From positions 24,490,001 to 24,554,000 of the forward strand of contig NC_091049.1 in the NCBI RefSeq assembly GCF_963966145.1: a DNA stretch of 64,000 nt. Direction: 5' to 3'. The DNA comes from Tenebrio molitor (taxonomy: Eukaryota; Arthropoda; Insecta; Coleoptera; Tenebrionidae). The notes under the pieces were generated by a model. It made no database searches and was not told where the DNA came from. It was given only the letters and a program-made list of their open reading frames with translations. The translations under genes and the position numbers were made by a program. Positions 35,045 through 45,179 of this stretch are shown in pieces (positions within the stretch are counted from its first letter, which is position 1; each line of letters starts with the position of its first letter).

Positions 35045-35996
35045 GTATGTCCCCGGATTGAGTTCACAAGAGGAAAAACATTTTTATTTTTGATTTTACG
35101 CTTCAGAGGAATAACATTTTTTGCTTCATTTGAAGCCCCAATTTCTGTTATTAAAAAGTTTTCTTCAACACAGAGGAAGACTTAACATTAAAATAAAAGA
35201 AAATGCAGAAAACATATTTTACTTTTTTTTAAATCAAACGATAATTGAATATAAAAGTATTCTATTAATTCTCCGCCGTTTTCTCCACATAATTCAACCC
35301 TACATCGAAGTTAAGCTACTGAACACCCATGCGTGATACATAAGTGTTGGGAAACTTTTCAGTTTTGTACCTAATTATGTGACAAAAACCGGTCCAAAAC
35401 TGGATTAAATAAATTCTATGTTCTAAAGACACCATTTTGAAAAAAATAATAAGATTTAAGGAATATTGTAAATTGTGCAGTGTCGCATCTGAAACCTGAA
35501 AAATCGAAAATTAGAGACTGGTGTAACAAGAAGAATGTGAAAACTGTGTCGGAAAACGTTGTATTGGCTTACTTACTGGAATTTATTGATTGTGTAAATG
35601 TTATGTTATGATAAGTTGTATCATCTGCCCTCCTCCGCAGCCCCCATTGGTTCCCGCCGACACCACACCATCGAGAGAACGCCAACGGACGCCTAAAAAA
35701 GATCAACACCCGACCAGCATTTACAAAAAATGTTGCTTTCGCAGGGACTCAGCTTCTCTAACCTCTCTCCTAGATACACTGCTTACTTTTTGTGACTTGT
35801 ATTTAGTTAGTTAGTTTGCTAGAAATAAACACCGATTATATTGAACCCCACATATGTATTTACTTTTACGGCCGTTTTCAAGGCAACAGCTGGAAATTAA
35901 ATTTCGCAACCTGTTCTCGGTACAGGAAGTGCTCATTTCGTACGGTTGCACACAAAAATGTTTTTCCTCTTGTGAAACCAATCCGGGGACATTCGG
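35045..35996. mobile_element. Possible transposon, inverted ends about 45 bp
   Basis: TACCGTATGTCCCCGGATTG followed by TTCACAAGAGGAAAAACATT pairs with 35945-35996. About 950 bp in total. No transposase recognised inside and no clear target duplication. Confidence 0.5.
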
Positions 35997-36302
35997 TATA
36001 TGGTGCATTAATTTTATTTTGTTCTAATTATTTCATTGTTCAGCTTGTAGTCCAGTCAAATAGGGATTCAACCTCGGAATGAAAGATAATAAGCTGCAAA
36101 TTTGTATAAACCTTTGTTTTGACATTTTATAAGTTGGCTCAAAAGTCTCATAGAATCTCGTGTACGCGAGACAAGATATTTAAGGTCAAAGGTCGCAAAA
36201 CTCGTTTTTTTGTAAATATCTCGTTTCCTTTGCTCTAACCGTTGCTTTAACCGTTCTTGAGATGGAGCGCGAAGAGTGGGGAGCGTTTACCCGTATTAGT
36301 CC

Positions 36303-36982
36303 AGTCAATAGAGACATAAAAATGGCTCCACCTTGCCAAAGGTACAGAAAAGTTTATACTTGGCAGGTATTTTCTATTAGGCATATTATTAATATTGCCG
36401 AGTTTGCGACCTTGGGGGGTTGCCGCTCGCCCCGCCATGCTGGAGAATAGGGGTGGAAAATCACATTTATCCGATTATTTCGTTATCCGTGCGGGATATG
36501 CCTATCTAAGTTATTATAGAAAATGTAGAGCGTACAATTCTCTAAATTTTTTGTAATTAGTTATATACATATACGTATCTCGCACGGATAATGAAATTAT
36601 CACAGACTTTCGAGAATCTGAAGATCACGACGAACAAATATCTGAAATCAATGAATTTCTATTTTGGCAAACGCCAGATGATCTTGATGATGATGATTTT
36701 AACTACGAAACTATTGATCTGACAGAAAAACGTAAAGAACAAAAATTTTGAGAATTGTACGCTCTACATTTTCTATAATAACTTAGATAGAGGTATCTCG
36801 CACGGATAATAAAATAATCGCAAAAATGTGATTTTGCACCCCTATTCTCCAATATGGCGGGACGAGCGGCAACCCCCCAAGGTCGCAAAATCAACAATAT
36901 TAATAATATGCCTGATAGAAGATACCTGCCAAGTATAAACTTTTCTGTACCTTTTGCAAGGTAAAACTCCCTATTGATTGAA
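36303..36982. mobile_element. Foldback element with about 230-bp inverted arms
   Basis: Arms 36303-36535 and 36758-36982 are highly similar (AGGTACAGAAAAGTTTATAC, ACCTTGGGGGGTTGCCGCTC, AGAAAATGTAGAGCGTACAA). The 220-bp centre contains an acidic open frame (see 36597-36751). Confidence 0.8.
36597..36751 (+). pseudogene. Acidic C-terminal coding fragment inside the foldback
   Basis: The frame reads ITDFRESEDHDEQISEINEF, then FWQTPDDLDDDDFNYETIDL and a basic end KRKEQKF before TGA. Composition looks coding; it is too short to assign. It may be the end of the transposase of the parent element. Confidence 0.4.
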
Positions 36983-37184
36983 CTATACCTATGTGTGATA
37001 AGACTGATAAGCAGTGTTGGGACGAAATACTGCTGATAAGTGATGATAACGCTAGGCTTCATTACATACTACGATTTGTAAAGCTAATTATTTACTAAAA
37101 AATATTATAATTATGAAAAAACCTTAGTTATTTACTAATTAATATATCATATTTCTAGATATTAATTAACTGTGCTGTTAGACA

Positions 37185-38074
37185 GGTTTATGCTATTTGG
37201 GGGGAAATCCCCCGGCCTCTCTGCCCAAAGAGCGTAAGGCCGCACCGGTGTGCCTCCAGCGTATCCACGTTGCCACTAAGAGTCCGTTCCCGTGGGAGGG
37301 CATCGGCTAGGCCGATGGGCTTCCCTCCCCCCTTAGTCCCACACATAAATTGCGAACCGCGTCTCCCCGTTGCCCACAGAACGTGGGATTGGGCAGTCTG
37401 CCGGAACGCTTTATGGGTAAACAGATTGTGGTCTGCCATTTACCCGTTCCACTCCTGGGGGCTAGACCGCAGTCTCCCCCGTTCTCTTCTTGCCCGAAGG
37501 CAAGAAAGATGTTATACCGCGCATCGGTCCCCCGTCCCTAGGGGACCCTTACGGTGTGTCACGCGCATCGGTCCCCCGAAGGGGACCCTCACGTCATCCG
37601 CTCGTGTACCATAGGCAAGTCCAGTTCAATCATCCGTCATCTTCGGGGAGCTGTCTGCTCCCCTAATCTCTAGGGCCCGAAGACCCGCACCCCGTCCACC
37701 TTCCGGGGACGGCTCACGCCGGCCCGAAGGCCCCGCTCTCGGCCCCTGCCACAGGCCATCGCTATAACCACTTCTTATCCATTCTCGTTTCCTCCGCTTT
37801 GCCTGGTCACTACTTCGGGGAGCTGTCTGCTCCCCTAGTTCAAAAGTGGGTGACCTGAGGCCACCCACCCCTGTCCACCTTACGGGGACATCATCCGATG
37901 AGCGGAACAGATAAACCTCCTTCTGAACCGCCCGATTTGCCCATAAAGTCTGCTACGACTGACCGTAGACCCGGTGGCACCACGGGGAGGTCTGGGCGGG
38001 GTGTACACCATACGATCTCGGCAAACCACCTGCCGCGGCGTGATCTCGGGTGGTAGGTGTACACCTTCTGCCAC
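37185..38074. mobile_element. GC-rich 890-bp insert with 15-bp TSD, origin unknown
   Basis: CTGTGCTGTTAGACA flanks it exactly (37170-37184 and 38075-38089) inside the reverse transcriptase frame. The body is much richer in GC than anything else in the window and has internal near-repeats: GCATCGGTCCCCCG (about 37523 and 37565) and CTTCGGGGAGCTGTCTGCTC (about 37641 and 37812). Long open frames in several phases (37270-37614, 37626-37868) are expected from GC content and show no domain. A 15-bp duplication fits target-primed retrotransposition, but no poly(A) tail is seen. Confidence 0.75.
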
Positions 38075-39097
38075 CTGTGCTGTTAGACAAGGGTTATTTC
38101 CCGACGAGCTTAAAAAAGCAGCAGTGACCCCGATTTTTAAAAAAGGTGACGCTGAGGATGTAAATAATTATAGACCTATTTCTGTGTTGCCCATCTTTTC
38201 TAAATTTTTTGAAAGTTCTTGGACAATAATAAATTACTTAGACCCGACCAGTTTGGTTTCAGAAAGAACAACTTCAGCAATTCTCCATCTTACTTGCAAC
38301 ATTTTAGACAGTTTCGAACAAAATGAATTGTTTCACACATGTTTTCTTGATTTAACCAAAGCGTTTGATTGTGTATCGCATGAATTATTAATCAAAAAAC
38401 TTTGATTCAATAATTTCCACACTACAAGTACAAAATTTATTTTATCATTTTTAAGCGATCGCACTCAACTTGTTCGTGGATCTTTCTCAGATGTAAAAAA
38501 GATTATCCACGGTGTACGTCAGGGATCTATACTTGGTTCCATTCTGTTTTTAATTTTTAGTAATGACCTCCCCGAATATTTATCTAAAAAAAATGTCACA
38601 ATGTATGCCGACGATACGCCAAATCTTTAACCGAACTGTTTACTAATCAAAAGAATCTTCCTGCATTACCTGAAAACTGGTTCATAACGAATAAATTACC
38701 TCTATATAAAGAAAATACAATCTCTATAATTTTCACCTTAAAAAACTACGCCACTGCATAACCTTTTTCTAATTTTACAAAATTTTTGGGGGTATTTATT
38801 GATAAACAGCTAAATTGGAATAAGTATGGTCATGAAGTGGCCACAAAGATATCTAAAAATTTGTATCTCTTATGTAACTTGAGCGATGTCTTGTCTCGAC
38901 ACTATTTAGAAATTGCTTATTACGCCTTAATTCACAGTCATCTACAGTATGCTATTTTGGCATGGGGTCACTCACCTTCGCGGCATATGCTGTTTAGTTT
39001 GCAGAGAGAAGCCATTAGAATAATTGCAAAATTAGGGTACAAGGACGACTGCCACGAATATTTTCCGTGTCTACAATACATCTACAAGTGTCTAGAT

Positions 39098-39525
39098 CTA
39101 ACGAGTGACTATTAAAATTTTCACTTGGAGTTGGCTTTGAACGAGCTTTTATTTTTCCTGTTACTTTAGACACGCACCAGAACGAACGACAAATGTCAGT
39201 CAGTACCGTGGAGGGAGAAAAGACTGGAAATGGCATTAATTCAAATACGTGTACCGGCCCGCGAAAACTACAGAGTCATAAAAGGTTTCTGAATATAGAG
39301 GTTGTTGCACGTGCTTTTAGAGGGTACGGAATTTTAACATGGGAAGCATAGGAAATGCCATCTCCAGTCTTTTCTCCCTCCACGGTCAGTACAATTGAAA
39401 CATAACCAAATTAAGAGAAAAAACATTTATTGAAATGTCAAACTTGTCAGTGTCTAAGGTGCAACGGAAAACAAAGAATGATCCATAGCCAACCCTAAGT
39501 GAACATTTTAATAGTCACCCGTTAG
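39098..39525. mobile_element. MITE in LINE relic 1 (about 428 bp)
   Basis: Inverted ends CTAACGRGTGACTATTAAAA. The LINE frame resumes after it. A duplication could not be fixed. Confidence 0.75.
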
Positions 39526-39743
39526 AATATATTACAAATAATCTTGATTCCTACCCTATTCTTGGTGCATTTCATGACTACCACACCCAAACCGAAGCCA
39601 TTAGCTTTAAAACAATAAGACTGTCTAAATCCAAGGATGGTATACATTATGTTTGCATAAAATTTTTCAACAAACTTCCGACGAAAATATCAAAAACCTC
39701 TAATAAAAAGATGTTGTTAAGTAAAATCAAATCATATCTTATA

Positions 39744-39846
39744 CGGGGTCATTATAAATGTTTATAACAACTAGTGGGCGTAGCGGCGCACTTAAGCATA
39801 GCGCACAGCCACCTACGATGGTACAACATTTTATAATGACCCTTTA
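39744..39846. mobile_element. MITE F, about 100 bp, copy 1
   Basis: Inverted ends GGGGTCATTATAAATG, with AGTGGGCGTAGCGGCGCAC inside. An inverted copy lies at 56404-56508. It interrupts the C-terminal part of LINE relic 1. Confidence 0.85.
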
Positions 39847-39975
39847 CAAAAATCATTTTATTCGTTTGAAAAGTTTCTAGAGCATAAATTCACTGATATG
39901 GGTGCACGAAGTATTGTAATTGATCAATAATTTCTTTTTGCTTTCTTTTCTTCTTACCCCTATTAATTATCTACT

Positions 39976-40150
39976 TATACAGGGTGTCCCGAAAATGGCG
40001 CACTTCCGATACACTACGATGTAGAAGAGACTACCGTAAACGTGAGAAAAATGTTAAAAAATTCTATTGGACTTATTTGCTGATTCGGCGGTCTTTGAAA
40101 GTGGCATTTAACAGGTCAATTATTTCGAAATAAATGTATTAAATTGTCAA
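39976..40150. repeat. Mariner-type end fragment
   Basis: TACAGGGTGTCCCGAAAATG begins a typical mariner terminal sequence; no partner end was found. Related fragments: 48055-48085 and 13230-13250. Confidence 0.4.
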
Positions 40151-40265
40151 GAAAACTACCTCTAATCTATGTATTATCACAAAGTACTAGATCACTCACT
40201 ACTAATATCCGATCCTGCATAATAGAGAATTTATGGCCAGTTGCACCGCATTTTCGTTAATCATG

Positions 40266-40460
40266 TATTAACTAAAACGAGGTGTTCTGGGATTTGAACC
40301 CATTTGGTTCGGCCCCACGATTGTTGTAAGTCGCCTACGAGTGATGTCGCTGTCCTGGCCCATAAGGCAACATGCAAATCAACGCGCGCAGTCCCTCCTC
40401 GATGCGAGGTCCGCGACCGCCATTAGTTAGTCAATTACCACCATCCGCTCTAAACGGTTG
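40266..40460 (-). repeat. tRNA-derived SINE-like fragment
   Basis: The minus strand contains GGGTTCAAATCCCAGAACAC, a B-box with the 3' half of a tRNA-like fold, preceded by GGGCCAGGACAGCGACATCA. It does not fold as an ordinary tRNA, so I call it a SINE head or tRNA pseudogene. Confidence 0.5.
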
Positions 40461-41009
40461 ACTCACACGTGGGTGGCACACACCTTTGTCCACCATTTCT
40501 TTACTTCACATTATCTCCATCAAGCAACCTCATCTACCATTTTACATATGTTAATCTCGTAGTACAAGTTTCGTTTAATCTAGAAGTGTAAGTAGTTCAG
40601 TTATTTTCATGTGTTTAAAGCGAGTAAACGCCATTAAGTTAAACTGACCGTTGCATCAGTTACCCCACGCCACGCCACTTTCCTACACCGAACATCCATG
40701 GAGTCCATGCAGTCAAACGGTCCCTAAAACCGTCCCCAACACGAGGTTTAAACTTAATGGTGTATTAAAATTTGTTTCGTTGCACCGCATATTTTAAAGT
40801 CTGTTTAAGTAAACATGATTAATTAATTAATTTAAACAAAAATAATCGAACTGTAAAAAAACCCCTTGACAACGGAAGAAGAATTCCGCTGGAGGCGCTA
40901 CTATTTGACAGTTTGAAAGTTAACAATTTGAAGAAAAAGTGGAAAAAGAATAAATCGTAAACAATTTGTGAGAAGTTCGAAAAGTAACGATTTCCATTTT
41001 GTAAAATGA

Positions 41010-41260
41010 TGAAAAACGAGGCAAAAAAGAAGAGAAAACGCTGTCCGAATTATTCCCCGGAGGAAAAAACGCTTCTTTTGAGTATTGTACATAAGAACAT
41101 ACGTACAAGAGTATCATAGCGAATTAGCGAATCAAAAAACAGACGTGGTTAGTTCGGAGGAAAAAAGTAAGTGTTGGTAGAAAATTGCCAAGGATTTTAA
41201 TAGTCAAAACCCGGGAAGCGTATTGTGCGATGCAGCTTCGCTACACAGATTTTTGTTTTA
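41010..41260 (+). pseudogene. Myb/SANT-like (MSANTD3-type) protein relic of Harbinger 2
   Basis: The frame from 41010 reads KKRKRCPNYSPEEKTLLLSI; after a frame change it continues NQKTDVVSSEEKSKCW, KIAKDFNSQNPGSVLCDAAS. This is the tri-helical Myb/SANT-like DNA-binding domain that PIF/Harbinger elements encode as their second protein. Stops and frameshifts show it is dead. Confidence 0.65.
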
Positions 41261-41683
41261 AACTGTGTCCAACAAACAAGAAAAACGGCTGCTGAAGAAA
41301 AAAAGGAAACACAAGACTGGTTGAGGATCCAAAAAGAACAATAAAGGGAATTCAAGTAGTGAATTGATTTTGAGCATCATTCATTAATAAAAAAACTGCA
41401 TAAGGACAAATGACTTTGATTGTGATGCTACATTGGAACCAGCGGAATTAGAAGTAAATAAAATTAAAGTAAAATGTGCTTTTGTTGCGAAATATCTTAC
41501 AACAACTTACGTTGTATCTGCAGGAAATTCTATTTCCTCTTCAATTAATAGTTATTTATGTGACGAGCTTAGTAAATTAATCTTTACAGGCGCGCTGGCA
41601 CTTGTTGGACGAGTGACGTAAGGAACGAGTCTCCATAAGCCAGTAAGCCCAGTAAAGATTAATTGCTAAGCGAGTTGCATACA

Positions 41684-42250
41684 AACTTTTATTTCCACCT
41701 TCAGCCTTTAAATTTCGTTTTTTAATTTTTATTTAGGTTTATAAAAATTGTGTAATGAAAGGCGGTGGGGCAATTATACCTACGTCGTCATGGTGTTGAG
41801 ATAAACAACAAAAATACTGTCAGAAGTTTTGTGAAATTTGTTGCAAAAAGAAAGAAAAGAAAGAATGGCTTTAATGCCCGATGAAGACTTTGAAGGCGAT
41901 TTTCTTGAAATGCAAGAAAATAACCACGGAATTACCAACGCTGCAAGTGCGGATCTCTACTGATTCGATCCCAGGATTGATATGAAAATGACTTTTGAAA
42001 CGGTGCAAAATGCATTATTAACATATGTAATGGCAACAATTGACAGTTAAATTTGTTTGTGTTTGTAATAAACTTTTAAAAAATCATTTAATTAGTTTTG
42101 ATTATTTATTTTTTGATGAGCCTTGTAAAGTCTTTACAGGTCACTTCTAGGTGCCTGTTAAATATTACAGGGCTCTGCCTGTAATTACCCATTTACTTAG
42201 TTACCACAAATGCCTATAAAGTGTCATTTACTTAGAAGGTGGAAATAAAA
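41684..42250. mobile_element. Possible MITE inside Harbinger 2
   Basis: TTTTATTTCCACCTTC at 41686 pairs with GAAGGTGGAAATAAAA at 42231. No coding content; boundaries uncertain. Confidence 0.45.
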
Positions 42251-42394
42251 TCAAAAAATGTAAAACACTTGCTTTTATGAGATTCAACCTCGTAGTCGAG
42301 TCAATAAAGCCGAAAAATCGCCGAAACTTCTTAATCCTCAGAAACAGCTTCGATTTTGATGATTTTTTTTTTAAATGTGTTTATGTATTTATAT

Positions 42395-42905
42395 ATTATT
42401 TGAAATCAGAAACATTTTGTTTGGGGCACGTAAATATTTATATTGTTTAAACAATAATTTGCTATTTATGGAAAAAATTCCGTTTCCCACGATATTTATT
42501 TCAAAGATTTTTTTATATGGAAACTGAAGTATAAAGAGTAGTTGTTAAGTTAAAATTTCTAGTAAAAAAAAAACAATTTTTACAACAAAAAACATAATAA
42601 AAATGCAACATAAAACCAAATTCAAAGAACATTTTTTACCCATTCGTGTCTTTCTGAACAGCTTAAACAATGACATAGTTGAATCAAACAGTGTAGTTGT
42701 TTTTAAAAATAAATTACAAAAATATCCTCTGGAAATTCATAGCTATAATTACAATAAAGTAGTGCTTATAGGCGGCTCGGCCGCGACTCGAACGGAGCAA
42801 ACAGTGAAATACATCTGTTGGAAATCCTACACTAAAGCTTACTAAGTTAATTTCTGGGAATAAAACAGGCTAATGCCTCTATTCCTCCAATTAATAATAA
42901 TAATA
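42395..42905 (+). repeat. LINE 3' end, plus copy of a 500-bp inverted pair
   Basis: Contains the end of a jockey/CR1-like ORF2 (42603-42843: FLPIRVFLNSLNNDIVESNS, VVFKNKLQKY), then a 3' UTR ending CCTCTATTCCTCCAATTAAT and (AAT)n. The reverse complement follows at 43465-43984 with few differences. Confidence 0.75.
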
Positions 42906-42924
42906 TAGAATATAGCCTAAGGGA

Positions 42925-43146
42925 GTCCGTTTCGGCTCAGGGACGCGAGGGTCGCGGGTTCGATTCCGACCCAGGGAGCAATTAAAAAAAATAAAAAAAA
43001 GGCTATATTCTGTCTCGTGATTCGGAAGTCACGTTAAGCCATTGGTCCCGGTCTATTGAGTTGGTCATCACGCCCCTCATATTTGTAAACCAGTCCTAGA
43101 CTGTGTAACAACATTTTCAACATTATTATTATTATTATTATTATTA
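42925..43146 (+). repeat. tRNA-derived SINE with (ATT)n tail
   Basis: The head contains the B-box GGTTCGATTCC within CGCGGGTTCGATTCCGACCC. The body has GTCACGTTAAGCCATTGGTC, a sequence common in insect SINEs, and the tail is (ATT)n at 43127-43146. GAATATAGCCT and AGGCTATATTC flank the head as a short inverted pair. Confidence 0.75.
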
Positions 43147-43149
43147 CAT

Positions 43150-43440
43150 CTTAACCCTCCACCACCCGGCGGCACGGCAATTTTGCCGGAGTACATACAC
43201 TACTACGGATAATACTATCAAGTAATAGTGCAGTGCTTATCAACATAATTACCGGTGTCTCGCCTCCACATTTTGACTTTTTTGTGTTTTATGTTCTGTG
43301 TCAATGTTAAGGAATTTCCTCACGATATGACATGAGTATAATAATATACCTTTTTGAATTTCAACCACCAATGTGTTCTCTAAGTCCAAAATTTTTACAT
43401 TTTTAAAAAGAGATTGCGGTACTATTCCCGTTGCTGAAAT
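43150..43440 (-). pseudogene. Dong-like LINE 3' end, copy 3
   Basis: Reverse complement of 6958-7240 with small changes. On the minus strand it ends with GCCGGGTGGTGGAGGG and then runs into (TAA)n, the target type expected for Dong. Confidence 0.75.
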
Positions 43441-43464
43441 TACATATTATTAATTGGAGGAATA

Positions 43465-43984
43465 ATAATAATTATTATTTTTATTATTAATTGGAGGAAT
43501 AGAGGCATTAGCCTGTTTTATTCCTAGAAATTAACTTAGCAAGCTTTAGTGTAGGATTTCCAACAGATGTATTTCACTGTTTGCTCCGTTTGAGTCGCGG
43601 CCGGTCTGCCTATAAGCACTACTTAATTTTAATTATGGCTATGAATTTCCAGAGGATATTTTTGTAATTTATTTTTAAAAACAACTACACTGTTTGATTC
43701 AACTATGTCATTGTTTAAGCTGTTCAGAAAGACACGAATGGGTAAAAAATGTTCTCTGAATTTGGTTTTATGTTGCATTTTTATTATGTTTTTTGTTGTA
43801 AAAATTTTTTTTTACTAGAAATTTTAACTTAACAACTACTCTTTATACTTCAGTTTCCATATAAAAAAAATCTTTGAAATAAATATCGTGGAAAACGGAT
43901 TTTTTTCCATAAATAGCAAATTATTGTTTAAATAATATAAATATTTACGTGCCCCAAACAAAATGTTTCTGATTTCAAATAATA
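43465..43984 (-). repeat. LINE 3' end, minus copy of the inverted pair
   Basis: Mirror of 42395-42905, tail to tail around the SINE and Dong fragment. Stops directly at the mariner boundary 43985. Confidence 0.75.
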
Positions 43985-43986
43985 TA

Positions 43987-45177
43987 CAGGGTGACTGACG
44001 AAAAACCTTTGACGCTGTATCTTACTTATTCTTTATCCGATTTGAATAAGTGACACATCAAATGAAATAGTTCGAAAAACACTTCATTATTATCCTATTC
44101 GATATTTTTTTCGACATCTATTTTTTGACATACGATAGCCAACTTTTTTTTTTCAAATTACACTCTATATATTTTTTTATTCGTTTTTATAAAGAATCTT
44201 CTTCTAAATATTCGTACATTAAAAGAAAAAACAAAAAATGTATTTTAATTGAAAAAAATTGAAAATCAAAAGTCAAGTAATTAAATTTGTAAACAATACA
44301 AAATCTATTCTAGTTGCTCAAAATTTCCTCAATGCTGTTGCAGACATTGTCGATACCTTCTAGAAATGCCCACCTTTGCATTCAGTAAAAAATTTCGGGG
44401 TTTTTCCTGACATACTCGCACTATTCTTTTTCTTAACTCTTTTTGGGTACCTGGTGGGGTCAAATAAACATTGTCTCGAAAGTTTCGAATGAATATAAAG
44501 AATTCCAATGGATTTAAATCTGAGGATCTAGCGGGCCATCGATAGCTCCATTAGCACCCATTCATTGTTCACCAAAATGATTTAAATGGTTTAAAAATAC
44601 AAAATTCATGCGTGCATTATGTGATATAGCGCCGTCCTGATGAAACACTGCAAATGGTATCGCATCCAGAAAGTTGCTTATTTCGTTTGATAGTAAATAA
44701 TATGATATTTTGTTTGATTGAGATTGCTATCAATAAAAAAGGGACCCACTAGTCCATTCTATCTCCATTATTATTATTAATATTATCAAACTGTTTTGAC
44801 AAATGAATATTCAGACTTTACTTAGCCATTTTGAGCATTTAGAACAAACTTCTCTCTTGTTTATTTTGGTCACTTGATTTTTAAATTTTGTACATTTACT
44901 CTTTAATTTCTTGACTTTTTTTTAATGAATGGGTATAGTTTTTTGCATTTTTATATTCAAAAGACAAATCTCTACAATACTGAATAAAAAAAAATGTACA
45001 GTGCTATTTGAAAAAAAGAAGCTGATGTTCATCTGTCAAAAACTGGATGTAAGAATTTTTTTTTATTTAGTTGGTATTGAAGTGTTTTCAAAATTATTTC
45101 ATTTGATGTGTCATTTATTCAAATCGGATAAAAAATAAGCAAGATACAGCATCAAAGGTTTTTCGTCAGTCACCCTG
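43987..45177 (-). mobile_element. Mariner-like element (1191 bp), TA TSD
   Basis: Inverted ends CAGGGTGACTGACGAAAAAC continuing to about 85 bp, flanked by TA (43985-43986, 45178-45179). The minus-strand relic inside shows the class. Confidence 0.88.
44295..44665 (-). pseudogene. Mariner transposase relic (DD34D-type)
   Basis: Minus-strand frames read FHQDGAISHNAR, the second catalytic Asp region, and further on, in shifted frames, the Asp/Pro-Leu-x-Phe-Phe region and a TPPGTQKELRKRIVRVCQE stretch. Several stops and frameshifts. The N-terminal half is missing. Confidence 0.65.
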
Positions 45178-45179
45178 TA

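Larger units (their letters stand above)
37060..39935 (+). pseudogene. LINE reverse transcriptase relic 1 (jockey/CR1-like), three insertions
   Basis: Pieces on the plus strand: about 37100-37184, 38075-39097, 39526-39743 and 39847-39930. They read FPDELKKAAVTPIFKKGD, NNYRPISVLPIFSKFFE, FLDLTKAFDCVSHELL, GVRQGSILG, MYADDT and later LAWGHSPSRHMLFSLQREAI: RT motifs of jockey/CR1-type LINEs. A TGA after HELLIKKL (38403) and frameshifts after MYADDT kill it. The same family gives the copy at 45180-47035, whose reading supplies the alignment across each insertion. Confidence 0.8.

Noticed and set aside
37188..38074. Long open frames in the GC-rich block as genes or bacterial contamination
   Set aside because: Open frames in several phases follow from GC content; the 15-bp duplication in a LINE frame shows a genuine insertion in the insect sequence.
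40266..40380. A tRNA gene
   Set aside because: A B-box is present but the acceptor stem and anticodon arm do not fold as a functional tRNA; SINE or pseudogene more likely.
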